Shown: positions 46,661-58,439, numbered from the stretch's first letter. The stretch: DNA of 64,000 bases from Cheiracanthium punctorium (GCA_038373885.1 JAWZYV010012396.1:124001-188000), one strand, 5' to 3'. Notes: generated by a model not told the origin, from the sequence alone. A program made the numbers and translations.

Positions 46661-47988
46661 TATTCGACACAAATTATTTGCATCTTTGTTTCTAATCAGC
46701 AGATTTACTTTTTATTCTTTTCAAGAGTTTCGATAAAATATGCAAGTTCTCTTAACTGTTAACACTAGTGTGAATTTTTTAATTAGTTAGATACTGTTCA
46801 GATTACAAAACTTTTGCATCTTTGTAACGGAAGAAAATAAAAGTAAAATTTTATTGACGAATGGATTATGAAGCATTTTTCAGCATTGTCACACATATTT
46901 TTTTTCCACAACACGAGTAAATAAATAAATCGTGATGAAAAAACTTCCTCATAGGTTCTAACACATCGGTTTTGGTGATATTCTGTTCTGTTCTGTTCGA
47001 GTTAAAAACTTATTTGGTGAACATGATATTTCTCAAAACAATTTAACGCGGTACAAATAAATTTTCAATAATTATAGTATATTTTGATGTATCGAAATTC
47101 TTTGATGTATGTGTTTAAGAACAGTAAATGATACATACTATAACATTGTAATTTTTTAACTTTCCTTCTTTCCAAGAGCTTATGATAACTGTTACTTATC
47201 AGCCTCTCCGTTCAAGCTCTAGTGCGGTAAATATGCATCGATTACGATGAAATTTACGTTGCCATGTACCCCATTGAAAATGGCTTGCATAGCATTCATA
47301 GTACTTTTACAGGAGTCTGAAAAAGAATTCCAATACATTATGCTATTTGAGCAGTCATGGTTCAAAGTGTATTTTAGACAAACATATATATTTATGTATG
47401 CGCTATTTCAAACAAAACAAAGTTGGTATAAGCTGTTAAGGTTTACAAAGTAATGCTCTCCATTGAAAATAGGACCTGTGACATTTATAGTTTCTCTACA
47501 ATATCCCTCAAAAGAAACAGTTTTTTTTAATGTAGAGATCTTTTATAATTAAATAGCATTATAAATTAAAAATATTAGCTTGGAAACTGAATGTCGGTTA
47601 GTAATCTTTGGAAACATTATTTCACTTCTAGATTTTTTTTAACAAAGCCCACTTGTTTATAAAGTTACCGAAATGTTACAAACAATAAAATGTCTCGAAC
47701 AGTGTTGCAGAAAAGTAACTGGCATTGTGTCTCTTTTCCAGAAATTCACATGCAAATATTTACAAGCTATGCCGCATGAAATGTCATTTTTTGCTTCCAG
47801 TTATTAAGTGCTATTTATCATGAATGTTTTTTGTCGTGCAGTACTTTATTTATAGGTCTTAGATAGTTTTAAATGCTAAGCACACTTCATTTCTTTACTA
47901 TCTATTTATCTCGACCATTAAGGCTTATTTTATGATGTAAATTTTCCGAATCTCTGTAGTTCTTATCTACAATAAACTTCTCTAAGGC
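46661..47988. other. Non-coding stretch without recognised features
   Basis: AT-rich; nothing recognised beyond short frames. Confidence 0.45.
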
Positions 47989-48183
47989 GACTGGTAGACA
48001 GAAGGTGCTTGGTTCAAACTGAGGTCAGGTCGTGTCCGTCCACTTAGCTGTTCAGAGTTTTACGAGGGCTTCTTCGAAATTTCGCGTAAATGCGGGTTAG
48101 GACTCCTTAGAAAGTCCGCCACGTAGGACGCCCCCTCTCATCCTAGAATCCTCGTACAAATAATCGGTCATATTCCCAAAATC
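47989..48183 (+). mobile_element. tRNA-derived SINE, family 1, head-truncated
   Basis: Box B-like GGTTCAAACTG near 48010, then the family body (CAGAGTTTTACGAGGGCTTC, GCGGGTTAGGACTCCTTAG, AAAGTCCGCCACGTAGGACG) and tail AATAATCGGTC. The 5' part with box A is missing or very worn. Confidence 0.8.
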
Positions 48184-48189
48184 AAATCA

Positions 48190-48437
48190 AAGCTTTTGCT
48201 TTAATACAGATGCGTGACGCAGTCTTGGGCACACGTTAGCAAAACTGGCCGCTAAGAGGGATCGGCCGTTATGTTTGGGAGGCTTTGGAAGTGTCCGTTG
48301 GCCTGGGTGAGGGTTGGCCGACGAATAGGGGTAACATATATGTTATTCTTAGGCTCTTTGGATTCTGTACTTGCAGTTTTTGCCCGTTTTGAGAGGTGGC
48401 CGCGGAATAGGGGTGGCCGTTTAGAGAAGTTTCACTG
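48190..48437. mobile_element. pogo/Tigger-type element fragment
   Basis: The right end GAAGTTTCACTG followed by TA (48438-48439), with repeated GGTGGCCGYGGAATAGGGG / GGCCGTTTAGAG subterminal blocks, is typical of pogo/Tigger ends. The left end was not found. Confidence 0.45.
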
Positions 48438-48576
48438 TATTTATTTTTTGTGCGAACAACGTCTAATTTCGCCTTCCGACTACCAGGTTTTTCCAAAGAT
48501 GCAAGAGCTAAGCCACTCGGGCAAGGCTTGCACATGCTGTTTCACTTGGAAATCATGGAACTTTTGAACATCTTAA

Positions 48577-48954
48577 AAAAAAAAAAATTTAATGAGCTAG
48601 AGACCCGAAAAATTTTATAATGTCTCTTTATAAGTTTTTCTATGAACTGACATTGAGAACGAATCTTAAAACAGTTACGAAATCGTCAGAAAAAAAAATT
48701 CAATGCTAAACATACGAAATTTCGCGATATTTCCAAAGACGGGTAAACCGTCGGCTCATTTTTGAAGGCAATTTTCGTGCTTATGAATTTTTTCTCAAAG
48801 CTGCACTAGACATGCAACTTAACTGTTAACGTCATTCCGTAATGCATAGGGTGAAGAAACATTATTAATTTTTTCGAGTGTTTAACATCATTGGTTCGTT
48901 TTTAAAGCTGTCCAAAAGTCCTGTGAGGACGATCGCTCTTCAATTAGAGCACCC
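48577..48954 (+). repeat. ~370-bp inverted repeat, left arm
   Basis: Matches the reverse complement of 50266-50650 in blocks: ATGTCTCYTTA, AGTTACGAAAT, ATGCTAAACATAC, TCGGCTCATTTTTGAA, TAATGCATAGG, TGAAGAARCATTATTAATTTTT, GTGTTTAACATCATTGGTT and CTTCAATTRGA. Diverged, with small indels. Confidence 0.85.
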
Positions 48955-49400
48955 TTTCGGTGGCTAGGATGATTTTTTCACCGGCTCCTTCCGGAAGAAA
49001 AGAGTTTCTAATTTTGGGAAGAAAAGAAGAAACTTTAGGCTTAAGACCACTTTGCAGATTGAGAGTCTGCCGCGGCTACAATGTATTTGAATGGAGAGAT
49101 TTGGCCGCGTCTCAAGCCGACGACACATGGGCTGTCCTCTACCGAACAATAGATGGGGTGTGAAACCGCAAAATTATCCACGGTCCCCAATTACCTATTG
49201 TCCGGAGTATCTCCCTCTTTCTCTGCGGTGCGAAAAATTTATTGCTTACAAGTGATAATTGGCCAGGCGGCCAGCCTCTCCCTCGCTATCTGGAAAGCGG
49301 ACTTTAGATGGAGAAAACGGCCCTCTTGGTCCTGCCTACAGGAAGATGACTCAAATGTGATACCTGAATTCTAGCCTAAATCATGGACTAGCCCTTTGAG
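48955..49400. promoter_or_regulatory. Candidate conserved regulatory or unannotated transcribed block
   Basis: Balanced base composition and no homopolymers. Motif cores include AACAATAG (Sox-like), GGTGTGAAA (T-box-like half site), AAACCGCA (Runt-like) and GATAATTGGCC. Several frames stay open by chance over ~200 bp; none resembles a known protein. Function is inference. Confidence 0.3.
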
Positions 49401-49412
49401 GCGCAACCCTTT

Positions 49413-49625
49413 CCCAATGCTGAAAAAAGGGCAGCCGTTGCCATCGCTAGACTTAACTACCAGCAAGATGGCGGACGATCGAAACGTTCATCGCGTGCCA
49501 CAGATCTAGAGACCCTTTTTTGAACGACAGCTGGCTGTGCCCGCACAGCCAGCTGGCCACAGCCCGCCATCTTGCTGGTAGTTAAGTCGAGCGATGGCAA
49601 CGGCTGCCCTTTTTTCAGCATTGGG
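49413..49625. mobile_element. Foldback MITE with 62-bp arms
   Basis: Arms 49413-49474 and 49564-49625 are reverse complements with one mismatch. Between them is a second perfect 13-bp hairpin (CAGCTGGCTGTGC at 49528-49540, partner at 49543-49555, loop CC). No convincing target duplication. Confidence 0.92.
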
Positions 49626-50265
49626 CAATCTATCCAGCTGTTCCTCGCATTCTTCCATTCTTCAGCAGATGTCAGTGCTGTTAAAAAGAATCGTGACCAT
49701 TTTTTTACGGGAAATGACGTGCTAATAAGTAAAGGATTCTCGTGGAGCTATGCCACCCGCAACTATATTTATAGAAATCCAATCTATTCTTCGTGACTGG
49801 CAACAGTCAATACGTCAGAGTTTGGTGTTTCCAGAGCGGGATCACTGCACGTTAAAGGGCTAGGGGAAGACCTGATAGGGTGATGTTCGAAGAAACAAAA
49901 ACCATTCTCACTGGCTTTATGCACCAAGAGAAATAAACTACTAATAAACTAGTTGCGCCAGGGACTCGAAAACATTCAGGATGATTCTTCATAAGCTGTA
50001 CTACACTCCGTAATAAATGAAACAACAGTGTCCTTAATGAAACTTTCTGGAAAAAATTCGTCAATATGAAGTTGCACAGCAAAAATGTTCGAAGAGTGAT
50101 ACATCTTGCTAAATTTTCGATTTTTGAGAAATTTTCATGAAAGTTTCAAATGTGTTGCAGGTTTATAATTTATTACTGTGTATTGTACATCTTGTAAAGA
50201 GGTACTTTAAAAATTCTGAAGGTCTTGACATAATTGGTTTATTTTTTATTATGTGTATAGTTTTA
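49626..50265. other. Non-coding stretch inside the large inverted repeat
   Basis: No recognised element; frames on both strands are short and unrecognised. Confidence 0.45.
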
Positions 50266-50650
50266 TGTGTTCCAATTGAAAAGCAATCGTAGTCACAGGA
50301 TTTTTGAACAGTTTTAAAAACAAACCAATGATGTTAAACACTCTTAAAAATTAATAATGCTTCTTCATCCTATGCATTATGGACTAAAACTAACAGTAAA
50401 GCTGCATGTTTCATGTAATTATCAGAAAAAAAAAATAAGCAGAAAAATTGCTTTCAAAAATGAGCCGAGGACACCACGTTTTTGGAAATATAGCGAAATA
50501 CTGTATGTTTAGCATTTTTTTCTGAGTATTTCGTAACTCCTATAGGTTCATCGTTTGTAACAGTTCACAATACAATTTGTAAGGAGACATTTTAAATTTT
50601 TTTTCGAGTCTGTAGCGCAATTACATTTTTTTAAAAGCTGTTCAAAAGTT
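50266..50650 (-). repeat. ~370-bp inverted repeat, right arm
   Basis: Inverted partner of 48577-48954, separated from it by about 1.3 kb. Confidence 0.85.
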
Positions 50651-50792
50651 GTATGATTTTCAAGTGGATCAGGCATAACCACGAATCTTAATTTGCGGAC
50701 GAGTTCATTACACGATTACGATCAGGATTTTTGCCATGATACACGCAAAGTTTTCGAGTCATAGTGTGGATGTATGAACACACTTGCGCGGA

Positions 50793-51690
50793 CACTGACG
50801 AGCCAAAACATTATGACCACCCGCACATTTTTCAGTGAATTCGTCTGGATGATATGGAGAGCACGAAATTAAGTGGGAATGGTATTTAACTGTTGTTGGA
50901 GAAGGTAAGGAATCATTCTCGCACTTACGTTTGTGAGTGATGGGAAAGGATGTTGATCTAAGCGAATTGGATTGAGGGCCGATGGCAAGGCCCGAAGACT
51001 CGGAACGAGTATCACAGAAACTGCACGACTGGTCGGTTGTTCACGATCTGCCGTTGTTAGTATTTATTAAAAGTGGATTAATGACGGTGAAACCAGCTGT
51101 AGAAGTCAAGATGTTGGGCGTCCACGCATCGTCAAAGAAAAAGGACGCCGAAGACTGGTCCGCCTAGTAATGCAAAATCGGCGGCAGACAGCTGCTCAGC
51201 TTACAGCCCAATACAATGCAGCTCCAATTACAAATGTTTCGGAACTCACAATTCAGCAGACACTGTTGGATATGGGACTGCGGAGCAGACGTCCCACTCG
51301 TGTGCCTTTGCTTACCAAGCGCCATTGTCAACTACACCTACAGTGAGCACGGGAACATCGAGACCGGACCACGGATATGTAGAAGAGAGTTGCCAGGTAG
51401 GATGAATCCCGTTTTCTCCTTCCTTCATCACGTCGATGGTCGGGTCAGGGTACGCCGTCTTCCAGGAGAAGAGCTGCTCCCCTCTGCCCGGCAGCTCAGA
51501 ACTCAAACACCACCATGTTCCAGTATGTAGACTTTGCATGATAGCTGATTAAATATTTGGTATTCTGCCTGCAGTTATCTACCAAGTACTCGTGGGATCC
51601 ATGCCAAGCGAGTTGCAAGTGTTTTGAATGCCAAAGGAGGACCAGTACGTTATTGAGTAGGTGGTCATAATTGTTCTGGCTTTTCAGTGT
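50793..51690 (+). mobile_element. Tc1-like element with internally deleted transposase
   Basis: The TIRs are CACTGACGAGCCAAAACATT on the left and the complement of CACTGAAAAGCCAGAACAAT on the right. TA follows the right end; the left TA is mutated. Plus-strand translation from about 50976 gives LGTSITETARLVGCSRSAVV (helix-turn-helix), then VGRPRIVKEKGRRRLVR, QNRRQTAAQLTAQYN and TIQQTLLDMGLRSRRPTRVP. After stops come a DESRFLL region (first Asp) and HHVDGRVRVRRLPGEELLP. The second Asp and the D-NP-E block are deleted; the element is ~900 bp instead of ~1.3 kb. Confidence 0.93.
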
Positions 51691-52064
51691 ATGTCTTTTT
51701 AAGGATGAATAAAATAAAAACTGAAAAATAAATAAATAAAACCCAAATATCTGTTTTTACATGTGTTATTTTGTTTTATATTTCCTCACCCGTTTAGATT
51801 AATTACGGTTTATAATATTTCTAATAGTCCATTCAACACTAGTGTAATAATAGCTACATTTATTTAGTGCAATTTTTATCACTCCGCTTGTATTTGTAAA
51901 GCTATGTTTATGGCATTCAACAAAAGACTCACGAAAAGAGAAAAAAAAGTATCGTAAGGCAGCATAAAAAAAAAGAATGTCGTAAAAACAAAATGGTTGG
52001 TGCTAGGTCAGCGTTTAAGAGAAGGGTCTCGCATCATTCCAGTGAAAAGGAGTAAGGAGGACTT

Positions 52065-52310
52065 CTAGAAAAGAGCTAATTACCAACCTGTATTTCAGCG
52101 TCGACACAAGTATAGTAATTAGCCAAAATTTTAATTAGCTGACCCCCTCTTTCCCCCCACGACTCCCCAACCCAAGGGTAGCTGGCTGTGGCAGCGTTCT
52201 AATTAAGGAATTTTGCTTTTCCTTCTTTGCTAAATATGATATCGAGTAGATCGTAGGGAAGGCATGGCTTGCCTAATTAACTAGAGCCCCATGAATAAAG
52301 TATAGAAGAT
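52065..52310. promoter_or_regulatory. Candidate regulatory block rich in homeodomain cores
   Basis: It contains GAGCTAATTACC, GTAATTAGCC, TTTAATTAGCTG, TCTAATTAAGG and CCTAATTAACTAG within about 240 bp, plus a C-rich CCCAACCCAAGGG segment. No mobile-element signature or reading frame. Regulatory role is inference. Confidence 0.35.
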
Positions 52311-54256
52311 GCCTAATTGCCTGGGTGTGTATTGCTATCCACTCAGGATAGGTGGAAGTGTTTGTCGAGAAGAACAGGGTAAGAAAGGAGTCGGAACCAT
52401 GGAGGGGGGAGGGGGAAGGGTTATTCCCAAAGATTCGCCACAAACCCGGGGAAAATCGCGCCAGAAAGTCTTGGATCGGAGCAGGAAGTGAGCATATCAT
52501 CTTCTGCCTGCATTACTTTCAAGATAATAAATTAATATCGTCACACGCTTATTTTAAATAATAGAAATCACCAGGTGTCGTATTTGTGTGTGTGATATTC
52601 TCTCTGAAATCCAACAAATAATATATATTAATTATATATACACATTTTATTTGCAGCTGTGAAAAAAATGCTATGGAATTAAATTTTATAAAAATCTAAA
52701 TCTGTTACTTTGTAATAGCACATATCACATAATATGTATAAAAGCACAGCTGGGAAAAAAAGAAAGAAAGGAAGAAAATGCTGCCAAGGTTTCTGTAGAA
52801 AACAAAATCCGTTATTTTGTAATAACACATTATTCATGCATAAAAGAAGAGACTACTATATTTAACAATAATATTTTTTTAAATTTCAAATATTGAAAAT
52901 ATAGATATCTCAATATAGGTACCTGAGAAAACTTATGCATCATTGCAATAAATGATCCGGTAGTAAAGCTTTTCTTTTGTTATTTGTTTGGCGGACTACA
53001 TAAATAAATCCATCTCAGCAGATAAGGCCGGAAAAAATTAATTCTTCAAAAATCTGAGCATTTGTCTTTCTGTTTCTAGATCTTCAAAGGTCTATTTTAA
53101 CGTCAAAAAAATTTGCAACACATTTTTCACTGCCTACTGTCTTGCCTGTTGTTTGCCTTGTATAGATCCCAAAATTAGACCGTAGTACATAATAGTGCGC
53201 CTGCATTTTAACATAAGGATTATGCTCCTTGATAACAGTCCTATGTAGATCTTTTCCCCTCAAAAACATCGTAAGTTACAATGTTACTCCGGTACAAAAG
53301 TGAAAGTGACACCAACTTTATTTAGTGGTACGGAGTACAGCAGTGAACTAACTGGGATTTCTTTTATTGGAAAAGTTACGTCATTGCGTGTGATTGATAG
53401 ATCCTGCCATAAAATTTGCGATTCATAAAAATAAATTCGCAATTTGTGTGATTCTTAAATAGCTCCTGGTGATTACACAGTTAGCCATTTTTTATTAGAT
53501 TGCAAAAAAATATTTTCTTTTGCTGAACCCCAGAGGGTTTAAATATTTTAATTAAACTTTTCAGATTTTTCATGAATTGCCTTTACTCTTAGACTGGGTC
53601 ATAATCTTTTAATATTTTACCAATGTAATAGCAACTCTAGATTACGAATTTGAAAAATAATGGTTTATATTTGAGGATTTGTAACTATGGTATGGATTAA
53701 AGCTCAGCATACCTTGCTGCTAAATGTTTCGTGTATATTAAACTAAAAGTGTGTTATATTCATAATTTTTCAACGGGAGTTTTACAACTAACTATAGGGT
53801 AAGTAATTTTATGTTAACACATCCCACGGTAGTTTCAACAAAAAAACTTGCCTGATTATTATTTTTTTTTTTTTCAGTACCCAAAGATGCAGTATAAAAA
53901 AATTACATCAAAGCTATTTACATTATCTTTCTCTACAATAATCAGGTATAGTGATCTTCGGATTAGAAATTAACACTAAAAATATATGAGATAATCAGCG
54001 TTTTGTTGTAAACGTAGTAAAACGTGGAAGATCAGTCACAAGAAAATTATATATGGTATTGATACATTATTTGTTGAGTCAAAGTGGTGATTTCTAACAA
54101 TATTATGATTTATTGACGTAATTTTTTTCGATAGTTTAGGATGTTGCATTTATAGTTATTTTAGAGAAACATACAAATGAATTTCGGTATACATACTTAC
54201 AGTAATTGCTTAAAATGCATTTTAGAGACGTTAATACGCCGTTTTTTATTTTGAGC
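52311..54256. other. Non-coding stretch without recognised features
   Basis: AT-rich DNA with no recognised gene or mobile element. Confidence 0.45.
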
Positions 54257-54431
54257 CAGGGGCGTAGCCAAGGAGGAAGGGTTAGGGGGTCATAACCCCC
54301 CCCCCCCCATGAGGAATTTTTTGCTATACAAAATGTATATTCTTCATTCCCTTATCACACACATGTATGCATATATGTGAGTTGCAGTAGTCGTAACCCC
54401 CCCCCATGAAAAATTTCTGGCTACGCCCCTG
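54257..54431. mobile_element. hAT-type MITE with perfect 8-bp TSD (175 bp)
   Basis: Ends CAGGGGCGTAGCCA and TGGCTACGCCCCTG; TTTTGAGC at 54249-54256 and 54432-54439. Both halves contain a TAACCCCCCCCC / CATGARRAATTT motif. Confidence 0.95.
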
Positions 54432-54439
54432 TTTTGAGC

Positions 54440-55442
54440 GCATAAAATTCCGTTAAATAGCCGTTATTTAGATTAAGTGACAGTACGCTCTCTCACTCAA
54501 AAAAAGAAAAAAATAATAATATTTGCTGTCAAAGTCGTAGATAATTAATTTCATGTATTACCTTCTATAAAGGATAATTGAAATAAACTAATTAAGTCGT
54601 TTTATTACTTTACTTATTTATCAGTCGTATTAGTACGTATTTATAATTGATGCGTTAGACACACACGTGTTCATTCAAATCGCTCATTTAACATTTTCAC
54701 AAGAATTAATAGTCTGCCGAGATTTGTAACAGAACAATGTACTTTTGATGAAGAAATAAAAAACGTTTTAATAGACTTAACTGCTCTTAATTAAAAATAA
54801 TGGAAAATACATGGCAATACCAATATAAAAGTTAAGAACTAAACTAAACTGCTGATAAGAAAAAATGTGGTTTGCTGTATCGTTAAACTTATATGAAATA
54901 CTAATATTAAGAATTCTTATTATGTGGAGACTACATTGGTACATAAATTTCACTGAATTTTGTTTTACAAAATGCAAATACTTTAATCTTGAAATTACTA
55001 ATATCATTCATAGATGGCGTTAAAGTCTCACTCGAAATAAAATGCTGAAAGTACATACATCGGAAATGAGAGAATATCCCATTAAAGTAGAATGCTAAAA
55101 AGTAAACCTGCTGTGAAGACGAAAGACAACATTTCAAACCTTTTGTTTGTTGAAAGGAAAAATTTGTTTGGTTTATGAGAGGAGATAACTGTGCTGTTTT
55201 GATTATGGAAGAATCAACATGGCTAAGCAGCGTGTTTTTTTTCCCCGCAGTAATGGTAGATATTCGAATGAAAAATAACTTTTAAACTTTGTTTGCTAGT
55301 TATGTTTGGATGGAACATTTTGAAAAGTTTTGATGTAATTACTTATGCGCCAATTTTAAACTTACACAAACTTTAAGGTATCATTTATTTATTGTGGGTT
55401 GTTTTTAAGGCAAACTTACATGAGGGGCATCTTCCTTGGGGG
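54440..55442. other. Non-coding stretch without recognised features
   Basis: AT-rich; nothing recognised. Confidence 0.45.
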
Positions 55443-56045
55443 CAGTGATGGCAGCAGACTTTCCCCGACGGGAGGGACATCTTCCCCGACAGGGGTCCAA
55501 ACGATAAAACCCCCAAATTTTACGTTTCAGTACTTGCACAGCCTCTCAAAAAAGTATTCGAGTAAGAGATAAATTTCCTACTTTGGTTTCGTATATTAAA
55601 AATTATTATGATGAGATAGTCATTAATTATCTGTTGTTGGTTAACAGGAAAGCCCAGTGATTTTCACCAAAGTCGTAGTTAAAAAAGTCGTTACGAAGGC
55701 AATTGTCAGCAGATCGGGCAACCCTGCTTACCCTAGAAATGTGGATCTTGTTCGCTGGTTCCTTCGAATCCCGAGAAACATACTCCGAACAGCAGATAAT
55801 CAATATTCAGTATATGAATATCGTATAATTCCAAGCAGAATGAGAGTGGAAGTGAACGGAACCTCTACGGTTGGGTCAGACACTTTGAATGGAATTTTTT
55901 ATCTGGTTGCAAAACTTCCTTCGTTTTTCTAAACCAACAAATTCTCTAAAAAAATTCCCGACGACAGTCCCCGACAGGGGGGGCCAGAGATCCCCGACGG
56001 GGGGTGCATGCTCCCTCGATCCCCCCCCCGCTGTCGCCACCCCTG
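55443..56045. mobile_element. hAT-type non-autonomous element with perfect 8-bp TSD, carrying an open frame
   Basis: The ends CAGTGATGGCAGCAG and CTGTCGCCACCCCTG are imperfect inverted repeats. CTTGGGGG lies at 55435-55442 and 56046-56053. Both subterminal regions repeat TCCCCGACRGGGG. The centre (55650-55930) is compositionally different and open on the plus strand; see the separate entry. Confidence 0.9.
55649..55932 (+). CDS. Unrecognised ORF inside a hAT-type element, possible captured exon
   Basis: A 91-codon frame (ATG at 55657) ends in TAA at 55930-55932. It includes NPAYPRNVDLVRWFLRIPRN and reads like real protein with mixed hydrophobic and charged residues. I recognise no family. 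Just before it, GTTGGTTAACAG at 55637-55648 is an acceptable splice acceptor, and the same frame is open from there. The frame contrasts with the GC-palindromic ends of the host element. It may be a captured host exon or a remnant of the parent element's own gene. Confidence 0.3.
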
Positions 56046-56109
56046 CTTGGGGGAGTGCCTAGGGCGAATGATTTTTTAAGGGGCTCAAAGGAGTATTGCC
56101 TTATTATCG

Positions 56110-56327
56110 CAGGGTAAGGAGTGTATAAGGCTCTGACCATGGTAGACGGCTAAAGTGTGAAGATCCCGCGTTCGGGTCTACCATGCGGCTGTCGATCTGA
56201 CGGTCTGGAGTTTTGGTCGGTTTTCTCCAGATGTAACGTGAGTACGAGCGTTTGAACCCCCTTAAAAAGTCTTCCAACCAAAGCAATCCTCATAGGCAGA
56301 TGCCCTTCGTGTAGCCCTACCATAACA
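56110..56327 (+). mobile_element. tRNA-derived SINE, family 2, copy 1
   Basis: Box B-like GCGTTCGGGTC near 56169. Body: GATCTGACGGTCTGGAGTTT, GGTTTTCTCCAGATGTAACG, CTTAAAAAGTCTTCCAACCA, and tail GTAGCCCTACCATAACAC. It shares its body with 60838-61082. Confidence 0.75.
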
Positions 56328-57544
56328 CAAAATAAACAGAAGCGTATTCACGTTTTGTCAGGATAAAACCGTCCAAAACTCCGGTGGAATTTATGGGACT
56401 CTGTGGAATTTATGGAGCAAATATCTTCAACCTGGCTAAAAAAAAAAAAGAAAAAAAATGCCTTCCATTTTTTCTTACATGCGAGGATTTAAATCAGCTA
56501 GATAGATCTTGATACACTTAATTTATCGTATTTGTTCATTTATTATTTATATTAACGCATTTAGCTGATTACACAGACAATATAAGTTTTACTTGTTTAT
56601 GAAGATATTTTATCGCTTTTATTTAAATACATATCGTCGCTGTCAAAACAATTTATGCTATGTGCTAATTGTTCACTTATTATTACCAGCTTTTGTTAGT
56701 AGTTATTATTAAATATTTTAGGGACCACAGTTCACCGTATAATGCTTCAAGTCACATAGCAGTCTTTTTATACGAAAATTTGGTTAGCAAACTAATGTCG
56801 AAATCTCCTAAGAGTGCACATGGCAGGTATTGGCTTGATAGCGACGATATACTATACAGGCATACAAAAACACACACATACGCACATTAAAAAAAATAAA
56901 ACTACATTTTTTTCTTTTAATGTATAACTGTTACTCATTCATATCTCCACGAGACTCTTTATTTAAATTTTCTCAATCATTCTATAATATTTTACTGAAC
57001 ACAGTGAGTTTTTCTGTTTCGACTTATGGATATCTCTCCTTGATTCGATATAACCTCCACTCCCCTCCCCCTAAAAAAAAGTGTGTGCGTGTAATCTTTA
57101 CGCGCGATTAAAGTAAAACTTCTTTGACGTTTACGATAAATATCACTGAAATTATTAAACTTTAACTTAAAATAAATATCATATTATAATTTAATTATAT
57201 TTATTATTCACGTACTTTACAAAGATTATATAAATGTTATATTCATATTATTCATTGGAAATAGGAACTTGAATGTCATCATAATATTTTATGTATGAAA
57301 TTATAGGTTTGTGTTAACTATACTGTGAAACATAAATTTTACTCTCTAAATTTGCTAACTTTCTTGAAAATACAGCATCTATCGTTGTACCGAAACGCGT
57401 TGTTGATTGAAGTCGAGAAGTATTCATAGTTAGATCCAATTTTTCTTTTTAAAAATCAACTGACGGCTGAGATTCTTGGTAGCGAAAATTAACATTAAAA
57501 TCTCCAGTAAGAATCACCGGTAATTCATGATAATTATTTAGAAT
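56328..57544. other. Non-coding stretch without recognised features
   Basis: AT-rich; an A-rich run near 56441-56458. Confidence 0.45.
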
Positions 57545-58270
57545 CCAGGAAGTGTCCATGTTGTAGTATTATTCTTTAACTGTTTTCTTATACCATTGTT
57601 CCGTCGGGAGTTTGGGTTTGAATGGGAGGAATGTCCATAGTCTAGTATTATACTTTAACTCTGTTCTTTAACTGATGTTTTCCTCTGATTGTTGGGTTCG
57701 AATGCAGGTAGTGTAAATTTTTTTTTAGTGTTTTTCTATCACAGTATTCTTAAGCGTTGATTTCGTCTGCTGGTAGGTTTCGAATTATTTATCTGTATCC
57801 GTGTTTTTAAACTGCAGGTTCTATCTATTGTTTGGGAATGATTGCAGCCAGGGTCCGTTTCTTTGTGGTGTTCCATCCCCGTGTTAAACCGTTGCTCCGT
57901 CTTGAGGTTGGGTTAGAATCCACGGAGTGTCCATTTGTTATTCTTTTATTTTGATCTTAAACCCTTTGCAGCCAGTGTTTGTTTCTTTGTGGTGTTACAT
58001 ACCCGTGTTCTTAAACCGTTGTTCCGTCTGGATATCGGGTTAGCATCCAGGAAGTGTCCGTGTTGAACTATTATTCTTTCACTGTTTTCTTAAAATGTTT
58101 TCCCGTAGGGTTTGAATCGAGAGAATGTCTTTGTTGTGGTATTTTTCTTTAACTGTGTTCCTAAACTGGTGTTTTCTTCTGTCGGTTGGTATCGAATGCA
58201 CGTAGGGTCTATTATTGCGTTTTTCTATGGCAGTGTTCTTAAACCTTTGTTTTCCTCTGCTGTTTTTGCT
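57545..58270 (+). repeat. Degenerate tandem array, ~90-100 bp units
   Basis: Recurrent blocks: GTGTTCTTAAACCGTTGTT, TCCGTCTGG / TTCCTCTG, GGGTTYGAAT-CAGG, AGTGTCCATGTTGTAGTATT and TTCTTTAACTGT. Seven or eight units can be traced, each well diverged. Confidence 0.75.
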
Positions 58271-58439
58271 GGAAGTATTATTCTGTTTAAAAATTTACAT
58301 TTGGCTCATTATTATAAATAACTCAAAAACACATGAGCAATATTAAAAGATTACATATTATTTAAGTACAGACAAACAATATTTATGTATCATGGCAACC
58401 AATCATGTCAAGTTTTTACTCATAATTCCATTAAATATT

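Noticed and set aside
48271..48567. Opposed 98- and 88-codon frames
   Set aside because: Overlap a pogo/Tigger-type end made of repeated GGCCG blocks; chance openness.
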